From positions 140,307,148 to 140,371,147 of the forward strand of contig CM077665.1 in assembly GCA_039707655.1 (NCBI GenBank): a stretch of DNA of 64,000 nucleotides. The letters are read 5' to 3'. Source of the stretch: Elymus sibiricus. Lineage: Eukaryota; Streptophyta; Magnoliopsida; Poales; Poaceae. The position numbers were made by a program, and so were the translations under genes. Of this stretch, positions 20,276 to 31,706 are shown piece by piece. The number at the start of each line of letters is the position of its first letter. Position 1 is the first letter of the stretch. The notes below the pieces were generated by a model that was given only the letters and a program-made list of their open reading frames with translations, searched no databases and was not told the origin of the DNA.

Positions 20276-21563
20276 ATTTCCAAAAAGGTCCATACTCAGG
20301 GTCAGACACACGGATCATGGAGTTAGAAGGTATCCTTGAGAACAAGGGTCATAGAATGTAGGGTTCACAGAGAAGAAGGAAAGTTATAGAGAGCACTAAA
20401 AATTGATGGAATCATGGAAAATAACTTCTCCCTCTTTGACTGATCTGAGAGCTTGTAAGACTTCTCCTCCTTTGAGTTAGGGATCCTAGAATAGAGTTTC
20501 TCCCTTTTTTTAATAATAAGGGATCATCGAAGAAATGGAGAATTGCTAAATTTAACAAAGGATAGAAAAAAATAGCAAAGTCGGTGGCTCCGAGGCAAAT
20601 AAGTCGGTGGAACCGAGATGTGTATTTGCAGCCTGTGTGCATAATAGGTGGAACCGAGTTATTTGGATCGGAGGCTCCGAAGAGTAAACATACACTTGGC
20701 AATGTTTTAGAAACTTGCAAATGAGTTTGGAAAACTTGTAATAAAATTTCAAAAGGATCTTCAAAGGAAATGCAAAAGACTTTACAAAGAGATAACAACT
20801 AGAGAAGATTTGAGTGGTTCCAAGAAATCTTGCAAATAGAGAATGAACCAAACAAGATACTTAACTAGATGATGGTCAGTGACTAGGTCACCTATATTAG
20901 AGTATATTGACTTAGGAGCCAAGCAAGAATACTTGATCATAGGTCATACTCATCGTTAAGCTCAAAATGGGGTTACCATTTTTCGAATAAGCATTTTAAT
21001 GTTTTCATATCACTTGAGTTGCTTTATCTCACGACTTGGAGCAAAGCTTTTCAAGGATATGAGTACATACCTTTGAGTGATGTTGATGACGTGGCTTGTA
21101 GGTGAACTTTTTGAGGATGCTCAAGGTTGATGAAGTTCATCTTGAGTTGGGAGCAATCCTTCTTGTTTTGGTACACTTATCATGTACATAGGTTAGTCAT
21201 GCAAGGAAGAACAATATATATCCATTTGACATGATATCAATTGAGAATTAGCAAGTGTGATCACATCAAATATATATGTCAAGGATATGGTTGAGTTGTT
21301 TTCTTCCTTCCATCATCAAGAGGGGTTGTGGATACTTGGTCATGACAAGATTGCTTATGATTGGAGTTGTTGGCAATCTTGTGGAATGAAGTTCTTCCAA
21401 GTACCTACAAAAGGTTAGATGCAATACAAGGGAGCATAAAATTCCAAGATATATAAAGTTCATGGTAATGATGGCATGGAATGGTCAAGTAAGCTCATTG
21501 CCTTGCGTGCATCCGAGTGAGTCTAGCTGAAGTTTGAAGCATCAAGGATGTTCAACTCACTCC
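20276..21563 (-). other. Copia-1 post-pol non-coding region
   Basis: No ORF of note follows pol. Four palindromic modules of the LTR type (GTCGGTGGCTCCGAGG, GTCGGTGGAACCGAGA, AGGTGGAACCGAGTT, TCGGAGGCTCCGAAG) occur at 20580-20685. No env-like reading frame is visible, unlike Copia-2. Confidence 0.6.
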
Positions 21564-23828
21564 TCAGGTAAAAAACACTTTCTCATCAAGTGGCTTAGTA
21601 AAGATATCGGCCAATTGCTTGTTAGTGCGAACATGCTTAAGATTAATATCTCCTTTGGCAACATGATCACGAATGAAATGATGTCGAACTTGAATATGCT
21701 TAGTTTGAGAATGTTGCACAGGATTATGACCAATCTTAATAGCGCTTTCATTGTCACAAAGTAATGGAACATTTTTCACATGGATTCCATAATCCTTAAG
21801 TGTTTGTGTCATCCATAGCAATAGTGCGCAACACGATCCGGCAGCAATATACTCAGCTTCGACAGTAGATAGAGATACCGAGTTTTGTTTCTTGGAGGAC
21901 CAAGACATAAGAGATCTACCAAGAAATTGACATGTACCCGAGGTGGGTTTTCTATCAACCTTGTCACCGGCATAGTCCGAATCGGAATAGCCAACAAGGT
22001 TAAAGGAAGATCCCTTGGGATACCAAATGCCAAAGTTTGGTGTTTGTATCAAATATCTCACAATACGTTTCACGGCCAAAAGATGACACTCTTTAGGTGC
22101 AGCTTGATATCTAGCACACACGCAAACACTAAGCATAATATCGGGACGGGAGGCACATAGATATAGCAATGAAGCAATCATAGATCGATAAACTTTTTGA
22201 TCAACCGGTTCGTCCTCCTTGGTAAGATCAACATGTCCACTAGTAGGCATAGGAGTTTTCATACCTTTACACTCTTGCATGTTGAACTTCTTGATCAAGT
22301 CCTTGGTATACTTGGTTTGAGAGATGAAAGTTCCTTCTCTCGTTTGCTTGATTTGCAAACCAAGAAAGAATTTCAGCTCACACATCATGGACATCTCATA
22401 CTTCTCGAACATCAACCTTCCAAATCTTTCACTAAATTGTGGGTTAGTAGATCCAAACATAATATCATCCACATAGATTTGGCACACAAATAATTCACCA
22501 TTAACTCTTTTAGTGAATAAGGTTGCGTGAATTTTACCAATTTTAAAACCCTTTTCAATGACAAACTTCGTTAAGCATTTATACCAAGCGCGTGGGGCTT
22601 GCTTAAGACAATAAAGAGCTTTACGAAGCTTGTAAACATGATTAGGTTTCTTAGGATTCACAAAACCAGGGGGTTGTTTGACATAGACCTCCTCTTCAAT
22701 CTCACCATTTAAAAAGGCACTTTTAATGTCCATTAAATAATGCGTGATATCATGGTGATTAGCATAAGCAAGAAGAATGCGAATAGCTTCAAGTCTAGCG
22801 ACAGGGGCATAGGTCTCACCGTAGTCCATACCTTTGACTTGCATATATCCTTGGGCTACGAGACGCGCCTTGTTGCATACAACTTGACCGTCTTCATCTT
22901 GCTTGTTCCGAAACACCCATTTGGTTCCGATGATGTTGTGCTTGTCCTTGGGCTTCTCCACGAGTGTCCACACTTCGTTCCTCTCGAAGTTGTGAAGCTC
23001 TTCATGCATGGCGTTCACCCAATCCGGGTCTTCAAGAGCTTTTTCTACCTTCAAAGGTTCAATGCTAGAGATGAAAGAATAATGCTCACAAAAATTAGCT
23101 AAGCGAGTTTTAGAGCGAGTGATTCTCCCGGTTTGTATGTCACCAAAGATTTGGTTTAGAGGATGGTTCTTGGTCACTCTTGCTCGAACTCGGGGTAGCT
23201 TCGGCTTGTTGGATGGTGGAGCTTCTTCATCATCATCATCTCCTTCATCTTCGTTGTTTTTGAAGGTGTGGTTTCCCTGAGGTGGTGGTGAAGGAGGTTG
23301 TGGTGGATCTTCATGATGTACTTCCTCCTCTTCATCATCTTGTCGTGTACCGCTTGTGGATGCCTCCATGTCGTGTTGAGGATCACCTTGACGTAAAGTA
23401 GGGGCTTCCACTTGAGTTGACGTAGTACTTTCCTTCACCTCCATGGGACGAATCTTGCCGATGGACAAGTCTTGGATAGCTTCCGAAGGATCCTTATCTC
23501 CTACATCATTTGGCAATTGTTCGACTTGCGAACCATTAGATTCATCAAACTTCACATCTACCGTCTCTTCAACTTTTCGAGTGAAGTTGTTGTAGACACG
23601 GTAAGTGTGAGAGTTCGATCCGTAACCAAGTAGGAATCCTTCATGAGATTTAGGAGCAAATTTAGTATGACGATGCTTATCAAGAATGTAGCACTTTGAG
23701 CTGAATACCCGAAAGTATCCAACTTGGGGTTTGTTACCGATGAGTAGCTCGTATGCCGTTTTACCGAGAAGCTTGTGCAAGTAAAGTCGGTTTGTGGCAT
23801 GACATGTTGTTTCCACGTCTTCTGCCAA
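21564..23828 (-). pseudogene. Copia-1 RT-RNase H part of pol
   Basis: The frame is open for about 750 codons. It begins within the end of the integrase (YLHKLLGKTAYELLIGNKPQ), passes an acidic linker (DDEEEEVHHEDPPQPPSPPP), then the reverse transcriptase with NEVWTLVEKPKDKHNIIGTK, LDIKSAFLNGE-like MDIKSAFLNGE, and the catalytic YVDDIMFGS. RNase H follows with GYSDSDYAG and STVEAEYIAA, ending at ADIFTKPLDE. A single-base frameshift near 23828 separates it from the integrase frame, and the last residues after TKPLDE are out of frame. RT and RNase H catalytic residues are intact, but it cannot be made as part of the polyprotein. The apparent start at 23828 is not a real start. Confidence 0.88.
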
Positions 23829-25102
23829 AAGTGTCGTGGCGTCTTGTATTCGTCAAGCATCGTTCTTGCCATCTCAATAAGAGTCCAGTTCTTCCTCTCA
23901 ACAACTCCATTTTGTTGAGGCATGTACGTAGCCGAGAACTCATGTGAGACACCTTCTTCGTCAAGAAAGGTATCTACATGGGTGTTCTTGAACTCCGATC
24001 CGTTATCGCTCCGAACCTTCTTTATCTTCACTTCAAACTGATTTTGCGCTTTGCGAGCGAAGTTCTTGAAGATCTTTTGTACCTGCGACTTATCATCAAG
24101 AAAGAATACCCACGTAAATCTGGAAAAATCATCAACTATAACTAGACCATAGGAATTTCCACCGAGGCTCTTGTAAGCATTGGGACCAAAAAGATCCATG
24201 TGAAGTAACTCGAGTGGTCTCCTAGTAGTCATGATATTCTTTACGGGATGACTTCCACCTACTTGCTTTCCGGCTTGACAAGCACTACAAAGTCTATCTT
24301 TCTCAAACATAACATCTTTAACACCAAGTATATGATCACCTTTGATAAGCTTGTCTAGATTACGCATGCCAACATGTCCTAGTCTTCTATGCCAAAGCCA
24401 ACCTTTAGAAGATTTTGCAATAAGACAAGTATGAGGTTTGGATCTCTTAGTGAAATCGGCAATGTATAGATCACCTCTACGGAAACCGGTAAAGAACATG
24501 TTATGATAATCTTGACGAAAGACTTGGCAATCTACTTTTGTGAATAGCACATTAAAACCAAAGTCGGCAAGTCTAGATACAGAAAGAAGATTGTAGCCAA
24601 GGGATTCAACAAGCATGACGTTTTGAATAGAGCTATCATGGGATATGGCCACCTTACCAAGACCAAGTACCTTACCCTTGGAGTTGTCTCCAAAAGTTAC
24701 ATACCTTCGCGGTCCATGGTTTGGTGTGATCTCTTCAAACATGTCTCTATCTCTGGTCATATGATCGGTGCATCCACTATCGAGAATCCACTCTTTTCCT
24801 CTAGACATGTAATCCTTGAAGTTTGCCATGAGACTTAGATTCTTCATGATCTTCTCATGCTCGATGTCGAACAACTCATCTTCATCATAGTAGCCATGTT
24901 CCACATTGTCATCATCAAGTGGGAAATCCTCGTCACAAGGAACAAGAGATTCGTTAGGGTTGTGATCATCACAATGTTCAAGATTATGAATGCGAATGGC
25001 TTCTACTATGATGTTGTTGATAGTTATGACATCTCCTTTAGCATGCAGGAGATCTCTAAGCTCAAATAGATAGTCATCAAACTTGGGATCACTAGGCATC
25101 AT
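23825..25102 (-). pseudogene. Copia-1 protease and integrase part of pol
   Basis: In order: an acidic linker, the protease active site (WILDSGCTDHM, an aspartic protease D-S-G), the GAG-pre-integrase module (WHRRLGHVGMRNLDKL), the integrase zinc end (CSACQAGKQ), and the integrase core with the three catalytic acids in LLHMDLFGP, VRSDNGSEF and QQNGVVERKN. The frame continues to 23558 only as out-of-frame residues after the frameshift near 23828. The upstream frameshift near 25108 cuts it from gag. Copia order (PR-IN-RT-RH) is respected. Confidence 0.88.
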
Positions 25103-25500
25103 TTTGTGAAAGACAATAGTTGCAGAATTTCATCAAGATTACTCAATGAATAACTTGGATATCATTTCTCCAAGTCATTCCACAAAGTATAAGCACGTTC
25201 AAAATTCTTCATTTGATTAAGCACAATTCTAGGCAATCCTCTAATGATAAGATTAACAGTTCTAAGATTGCATAGCATATCAATTTCCTCTTCGTGTGTG
25301 GGATGTAAAGGATCAATGGGAGGTACATATGGGTTCTTAACATACTTTCTCAAATGAAATTCATTGAATAGCTCAAGCATCTTATATTTCCATTGACTAT
25401 AGTACTCCCCATCAAGAATAGGCACTCTACAACTCAAACTTTCCACACTAAACACATCCATCTTGCTCCACGGTGATGAAACCGAAGCAATGGAGACCAA
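25103..25500 (-). pseudogene. Copia-1 gag remnant, shortened
   Basis: A 112-codon frame starts just inside the primer site and has a Copia gag N-terminal pattern (LDGEYYSQWKYKMLELF, then ...AYTLWNDLEK). It ends at a TGA (25164-25162) and a further one-base shift near 25108 separates it from the protease frame. No CCHC zinc knuckle is visible anywhere between here and the protease motif, and the whole gag is only about 200 codons where Sirevirus gag is usually several hundred, so a large internal part is missing. Confidence 0.75.
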
Positions 25501-25501
25501 A

Positions 25502-25513
25502 GCTCTGATACCA
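25502..25513 (-). promoter_or_regulatory. Copia-1 primer binding site (Met tRNA)
   Basis: Minus strand reads TGGTATCAGAGC, the standard plant Copia site complementary to initiator methionine tRNA, two bases from the 5' LTR edge at 25516. Confidence 0.92.
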
Positions 25514-25913
25514 CTTGTAGGATCACTAGAAGTGTGTGTCTAGAGGGGGTGAATAGACTACTTGCAAGAATTAAAACCTAACATTTTCCCAAGTTAATTG
25601 GTTGGCAGATTTTAGCAATTATAGCAAGTCTAGCACACCCTACACATGCATGTCAACAAGTATGGCAGCGGAAAGTAAAGACATTGCACATGGAATGAAA
25701 GAGTTGAGATAGGGAGATCAAACGCATGATGGACACGAAGATTTTTCTCGTGGTTCCGATAGGTGGTGCTATCGTACATCCACGTTTATGGAGTCTTCAA
25801 CCCACGGAGGGTAACGGTCGCGAGAGTCCACGGAGGGCTCCACCCATAAGGGTCCACGAAGTAGCAACCTTGACTATTCCATAACGGCTTCCGTCCACGA
25901 AGGACTAGCCTCA

Positions 25914-27522
25914 TGATACGTCTCCAACGTATCTATAATTTATGAAGTATTCATGCCATGTTTACAATAATTCTATATGATTTTGGTATGATTTTATTAG
26001 AACTAACCCGGACTGACGCTGTTTTCAGCAGAACTACCATGGTGTCGTTTTTTGTGCAGAAATAAAAGTTCTCGGACTGGGCTGAAAATTTACGGAGAAT
26101 ATTTTTGGAAAATATAAAAAATACTGGAGCAAAAAGATACCGGAGAGGAGTCCCGAGGCAGCCACAAGCCTAGGGGGCGCCCCCCCTAGGGCGCCCCTCT
26201 GGCTTGTGGGTCCCTCGGGAGTCCCCTTGATGTGAGACCGACGCCAAAAATTCCTATAAATACCAAAACCCCCAGAAAGAAACCTAGATTGGGAGTTCCG
26301 CCACCGCAAGCCTCTGTAGCCACGAAAAACCAATCGGGAGCCCGTTCCGGCACCCTGCCGGAGGGGGAAACCATCACCGGAGGCCATCCTCATCATCTCG
26401 GCGGTCTCCATGACGAGGAGGGAGTAGTTCACCCTCGGGGCTGAGGGTATGTACCAGTAGCTATGTGTTTGATCTCTCTCTCTCTCTCATGTTCTTGAGA
26501 TGGCACGATATTGATGTATCGCGAGCTTTATTAATATAGATGAAACATATGGAGTTTTCCCCTCTCTATCTTCTTGTGATGAATTGAGTTTTCCCTTTCA
26601 AGTTTTCTTATCGGATTGAGTCTTTAAAGGATTTGAGAACACTTGATGTATGTCTTGCGATGGGATATCCGTGGTGACAATGGGATGTTCTATTGATCCA
26701 CTTGATGTATGTTTTGGTGATTACTTGCGGCTTCCGTGACCTTGGGAATCTATGCATAGGGGTTGGCACGTGTTTTCGTCTTGACTCTCCGGTAGAAACT
26801 TTGGGGCACTCTTTGAAGTTCTTTGTGTTGGATTGAACATGATGAATCTGAAATTGTGTGATGCATATTGTATAATCAAGCTCATGGGTACTCGTGGTGA
26901 CATTGGAGTATCTAGGTGACATTAGGGTTTTGGTTGATGTGTATCTTAAGGTGTTACTTTAGTACGAACTCTAGGGCTGTTCGTGACACTTATAGGGATA
27001 GCTCATACGATTGATCGGAAAAGATAACTTTGAGGTGGTTTCGTACCCTAGAATAATTTCTTCGTTTGTTCTACGCTATTTGTGACTTTGGAGTGAACTC
27101 TTTGTCGCACGTGAGGGATTTACATATGATTCAACTATGTCAGTATTGTTGAGAGAACTTGCACTAGTGAAAGTATGAACCCTAGGCCTTGTTTTCAAGC
27201 ATTGCAATACCGTTTTTGCTCACTTTTGTTACTTTCTACCTTGCTGTTTTTATATTTTCAGATTACAAAAACTTATATCTACCATCCATATTGCACTTGT
27301 ATCACCATCTCTTCGCCGAACTAGTGCACCTATACAATTTGCCATTGTATTGGGTGTGCTGGGGACACAAGAGATTTCTTGTATTTGATTGCAGGGTTGT
27401 TTGAGAGAGACCATCTTCATCCTATACCTCCCACGGATTGATAAACCTTAGGTCATCCACTTGAGGGAAAATTGCTACTGTTCTACAAAGTCTACAAGAA
27501 TAAAGTTGCGTAGTAGACAGCA
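25914..27522 (+). repeat. Element B 5' LTR
   Basis: Starts TGATACGTCTCCAACG and ends TAGTAGACAGCA. TATA box TATAAATA at 26255-26262. A (CT)n run lies at about 26472-26488. Small ORFs on either strand inside it are not genes. Confidence 0.9.
26255..26262 (+). promoter_or_regulatory. Element B 5' LTR TATA box
   Basis: CCTATAAATACC in the LTR; the copy in the 3' LTR is at 32054-32061. Confidence 0.6.
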
Positions 27523-27532
27523 AGCTCTTTTC

Positions 27533-27550
27533 TGGCGCCGTTGCCGGGGA
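27533..27550 (+). promoter_or_regulatory. Element B primer binding site (tRNA-Asp type)
   Basis: TGGCGCCGTTGCCGGGGA, 10 nt after the 5' LTR end, identical to the site of element A. Confidence 0.88.
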
Positions 27551-27648
27551 GGTGAGTGCTTGAAGGTATATCTTTAGATCTTGTAATCAAATCTTTTATT
27601 TTCTTGTTTTTCACTAGTTTAGTCTATAAAATAAAACTACAAAAAAAT

Positions 27649-28449
27649 GGAATTGAGGTTGCCTCATATACTTCATCTTTATAATGTCTTTGTGAAAATG
27701 ATGGAAAGCAAAATTGTGCCAAAGTGTTAGAAGAAGAAGTCAATAAAATGTTTGGCACTAAATCTTTGTATGATGAGCATGATTGCAATGTTGTTAGTAT
27801 GAATTCCTTGAATATTCATGATGCTAATGATATGCAAAGCTACAAGCTTGGGGATGCTATGTTTGATGAAGATGATATGTTTAGTCCCCCAAGTTTTGAT
27901 GAGCAAATTTATTATGATGAAAGCATGCCTCCTATTTATGATGATTATTGTGATGACATGTATGCTATAAATAATAATGATAACCATGAAACTTTTCATC
28001 ATGATTTTAATTTTCAATTGGATTATGCTTCACATGGTAGTTATTTTGTTGAGTTTGCTCCCACTACTATTGATGAGAAGAAAACTGCTTATGTGGAGAG
28101 TGACAAATTTTCTATGCTTGTGGATCATGAAGATAATGGTTTATGTGATAGTTATGTTGTGGAATTCCTTCATGATGCTACTGAAAATTATTATGAGGGA
28201 GGAGTATATGCTTGTAGGAATTGCAATAATATCAAGTTTCCTCTCTATGTGTTCAAAGTTTTGAAGTTATGCTTGTTTTGCCTTCCTATGCTAGTTGATT
28301 CTTTCTCCCATAAATTGTTTGCTCACAAAATCCCTATGCATAGGAAGTGGGTAAGACTTAAATGTTCTTGTCATGTGATTCATGATGCTCTCTTGCATAT
28401 TTCAATTACTACTTTTTACGTGAGCATCATTGAAAATCATCATGCCTAG
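27649..28449 (+). pseudogene. Element B copy of the unknown Cys-rich ORF
   Basis: An ATG at 27649 aligns with the start of the intact copy in A (MELRLPHILHLYNVF). A one-base deletion near 27692 shifts the frame; the rest stays open from 27724 to 28449 (241 codons). The Asp/Met-rich middle and the Cys-rich end (CRNC, CLFC, KCSC) are conserved with A and C. Function is not recognised. Confidence 0.65.
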
Positions 28450-31400
28450 CTAAAAGGCTTTAAAGAAAAGCGCTTGTTGGGAGACAACCCAACACTTTTA
28501 CTTTCTGTTTTTGTGTGTTCACATGATTAAGATACTGTAGTAATCATGTTTTGTGTCTTTTTTTTCAATAAAGTTCCAAGTAAAGCCTTTGGGATGACTC
28601 ACAAGATGAGTAGAATTGATGCTGAACCAAAACAGAAACTTTTGACTCCAGTACAGGAATTTTCATTTTTTACTGGAGCGTGATAATGATATGAAATTTT
28701 TACAAAGTCTTAATATACAAATCCTTCAGGTTTTCCTAATTTTTCAGAATTTTTAGAGACAGGGAAGTATGGTTACACTACAGATCTTCACAGACTGTTC
28801 TGTTTTTGACAGATTCTGTTTTGCATGCATAGTTTGCTTGTTTTGGTGTTTCCATAGCTTATATTTAGTGGTATAAATTATGGGAATAATATAATACAGT
28901 AGTTATGATGTGAGAAAAATTATGAATCTTGTCTTGACAGTACCTAAGTGAATTATTTATCTTTATTACACTAACCCTTCTCACGAAATTCCGTTAAGTT
29001 TTGTGTGATTGAAGTTTTCAAGTTTTGGGTGAGACACTGATATGAGGAGAATAAGGAGTGAAAAGAACCTAAGCTTGGGGATGCCCAAGGCACCCCCAAG
29101 GTAATATCCAAGGAATACTCAAGCGCCTAAGCTTGGGGATGCCCCGGAAGGCATCCCCTCTTTCGTCTTCAACACTATAGGTATATCTTACTTGGAGCTA
29201 TATTTTTATTCATCACATAATATGAGTTTTGCTTGGAGCATCATTTTATTTTATTGTTTTCTGTTAGGTGTTATTTATAATCTTGTTTTTCAATAAAAAG
29301 TTCCAAGAATTGCCTTTTAGGATGCTTGAATTGCATGTTTGATGTGTGCTGTGTATAAACAGAAACTTTTGCTGTAGTGTTTGAATTTTCATATTTTACT
29401 GGAACGTGGAAAGTCGCTGAAATTTTTACACAGTATTGTCATGTAAATTTTATAGCATGTCCTAAATTTTCATAATTTTTTGAGTTACATAAGTTCACTG
29501 GTTTAATAGATTGCTACAGACTGTTCTGTTTGGACAGATTGCTGTCATAGTTTTGTTATCTACTTATCCTATGGTTTTCATAGCCTATATTGGTAGATAT
29601 AAATTATGGAAACGATAGTAAACAGTAAATGATGTTTGAAAATTATTGTGCAACATGTATTGGCAGTACATGAAGTGTTGATTTGTTCTTATGTGTACTA
29701 GCCTATCTCACGAGTTCTTTTCAAGTTTTGTTTGGAAAATGTTTTTGAGAATAGGTGAAACCATGATATGAGAGGATTGAACGAGATACAAAATCTCAAG
29801 CTTGGGAATTCCCAACGCATCCCAAGTAAATATTTCAAGAAGTCTCAAGAATCTAAGCTTGGGGATGCTACGCATCCCACCTCTCTTCATCAACAATTAT
29901 CGGTTAGCCTATGTTGAGCCTAAATTTTTATTCGTTCACATGATGCGTGCTATTCTTGGAGTGCTATTTTTCTTTTGCTTGCTGTTGAATAAAATACTTA
30001 AGATCTGAAATTCTTAGATGAGAGAGTCTTCACATAGTTATTTAATTGTTGGCTACTCATTGATCTTCACTTATATCTCTTTGGAGTAGTTTGTCATTCA
30101 CTCTCGTGCTTCACTTATATCCTATGAGTAAATGGTTGAATGAATTGAATATCATAAACCTGAAATTAAATATGCTTCATATACTTATCCCATGGGGAGT
30201 AATGACTTCACACATGAGTATAGGTGGTAAAATTTATTGAAAGTTAGCAAACACCGCATTGGTCACTTGAACAATTCATGAAAGAATATTGAAGGAAGAG
30301 AGATTCCACATATAAATATACTATCTTGGACATCTTCTATGATTGTGAGCTCATTAATTATTTTCAAACTCGAGCAAATCAGTTAAAATTGGACAAGGAA
30401 GACAGCTTAATGAGTTATGTTTGGGTATATTTGTATAGAAGTTATATTGTTATGGATCCTCCAACATGTGGTGCTTGCTTCCACCTCATACTAGCCAAAA
30501 CTTCCGCACCAAGTAGAAATACTACTTGTGCATCCAAACACCCTTAAACCCAAAGTTGTTCCATATGAGTCCTGCATACCTACCTATATGCGGTATTTAC
30601 CTGTCGTTCCAAGTAAATTTGCATGTGCCAAACTCTAAACCTTCAAATAATATTCTGTTTTGTATGCCCGAATCGCTCATATAGTGACTAGGGGTTGTCA
30701 GTATCTTCCATGCTAGGTGGGTTATTCTCACGATATGTGTTGATTCACTATCATTCACGAGAAAGTGGCTGGTATTCGGGATGCCCAGTTCCATGCTCAA
30801 AAATCAAATCAAAATATAATGAAACAAAACTACCCCAGGATTGTTGTTTGTATGGACGGTACCCATGGATTCGGCTCGCCGTGGAGTGTGATTGATTGGT
30901 GGAGGGGGAGTAAAAACTTTACCATTCTGTTTGGGAACCACCTATAATGTATCTAGCATGGAAGATACCGAGATCTCTCGGTTGTTATGTTGACAATGAA
31001 AGCATACCGCTCAAAATTATTATTCATCCCTGTTTTAAAAGCTCGAGCTCTGGCACCTCTGCAAATCAATGCTTCCCTCTGTGAAGGGCCTATCTTTTAG
31101 TTTCTAGTACTTACCTTTATGCAAGAGTCATGGTGATCTTCACCACTTCCTATATTTCGCCTTTTTCTCTTGGCAAGCGTCATGTATTGGGGAATGATCT
31201 AGACATATATATCCACACAAATATATTTGATCATGAATTATTATTGTTGACAATTATCTATATGATAAATAAGTTGGGAGGTGAAACATTAAGCCCCTAT
31301 CTTTCTCTGTGTTCGATGGATGCTATTTGTTCTAAAAATATGCTTTGAGTGTCAATAATCATGGAAGACTATATGATAGTTGAGTATGTGGAATTTGCTA

Positions 31401-31706
31401 AATCAAAGCTCTTACATAGACCCTTCCTGAAAATAAGATGAATTGCAATTGTTCGATGACTAGGAATATGGTTTGTTAGTTTTCAAGAAACTTTCTGGTC
31501 TATACTTTAACATGTGAATAGCTTGTTACTTGATCATGAGAAGTTTTATGAGATGAGCTACTATTTATCGTTTATATTGATGCTAGAAAAAGTGATTGGA
31601 ATTATCATTGATCAAACTTGTGCACTTGCTAGCATTCACACTTCATAAATTATTTCTGTTATCATTTACCTACTCGAGGACGAGCAGGAATTAAGCTTGG
31701 GGATGC
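28450..31706 (+). other. Element B internal non-coding region with PPT
   Basis: Contains the hairpin GTTGGGAGACAACCCAAC (28476-28493). AAGCTTGGGGATGC-type motifs lie at 29071-29084, 29129-29142, 29798-29811 and 29855-29868. The true polypurine tract at 31693-31706 abuts the 3' LTR. No conserved ORF; short ORFs at 30326, 30695 and 31130 have no counterpart that I can see in A. Confidence 0.75.

Noticed and set aside
26465..26490. CT microsatellite as a separate feature
   Set aside because: Short and shared by the LTRs of A, B and C at the same place; simply part of the LTR.
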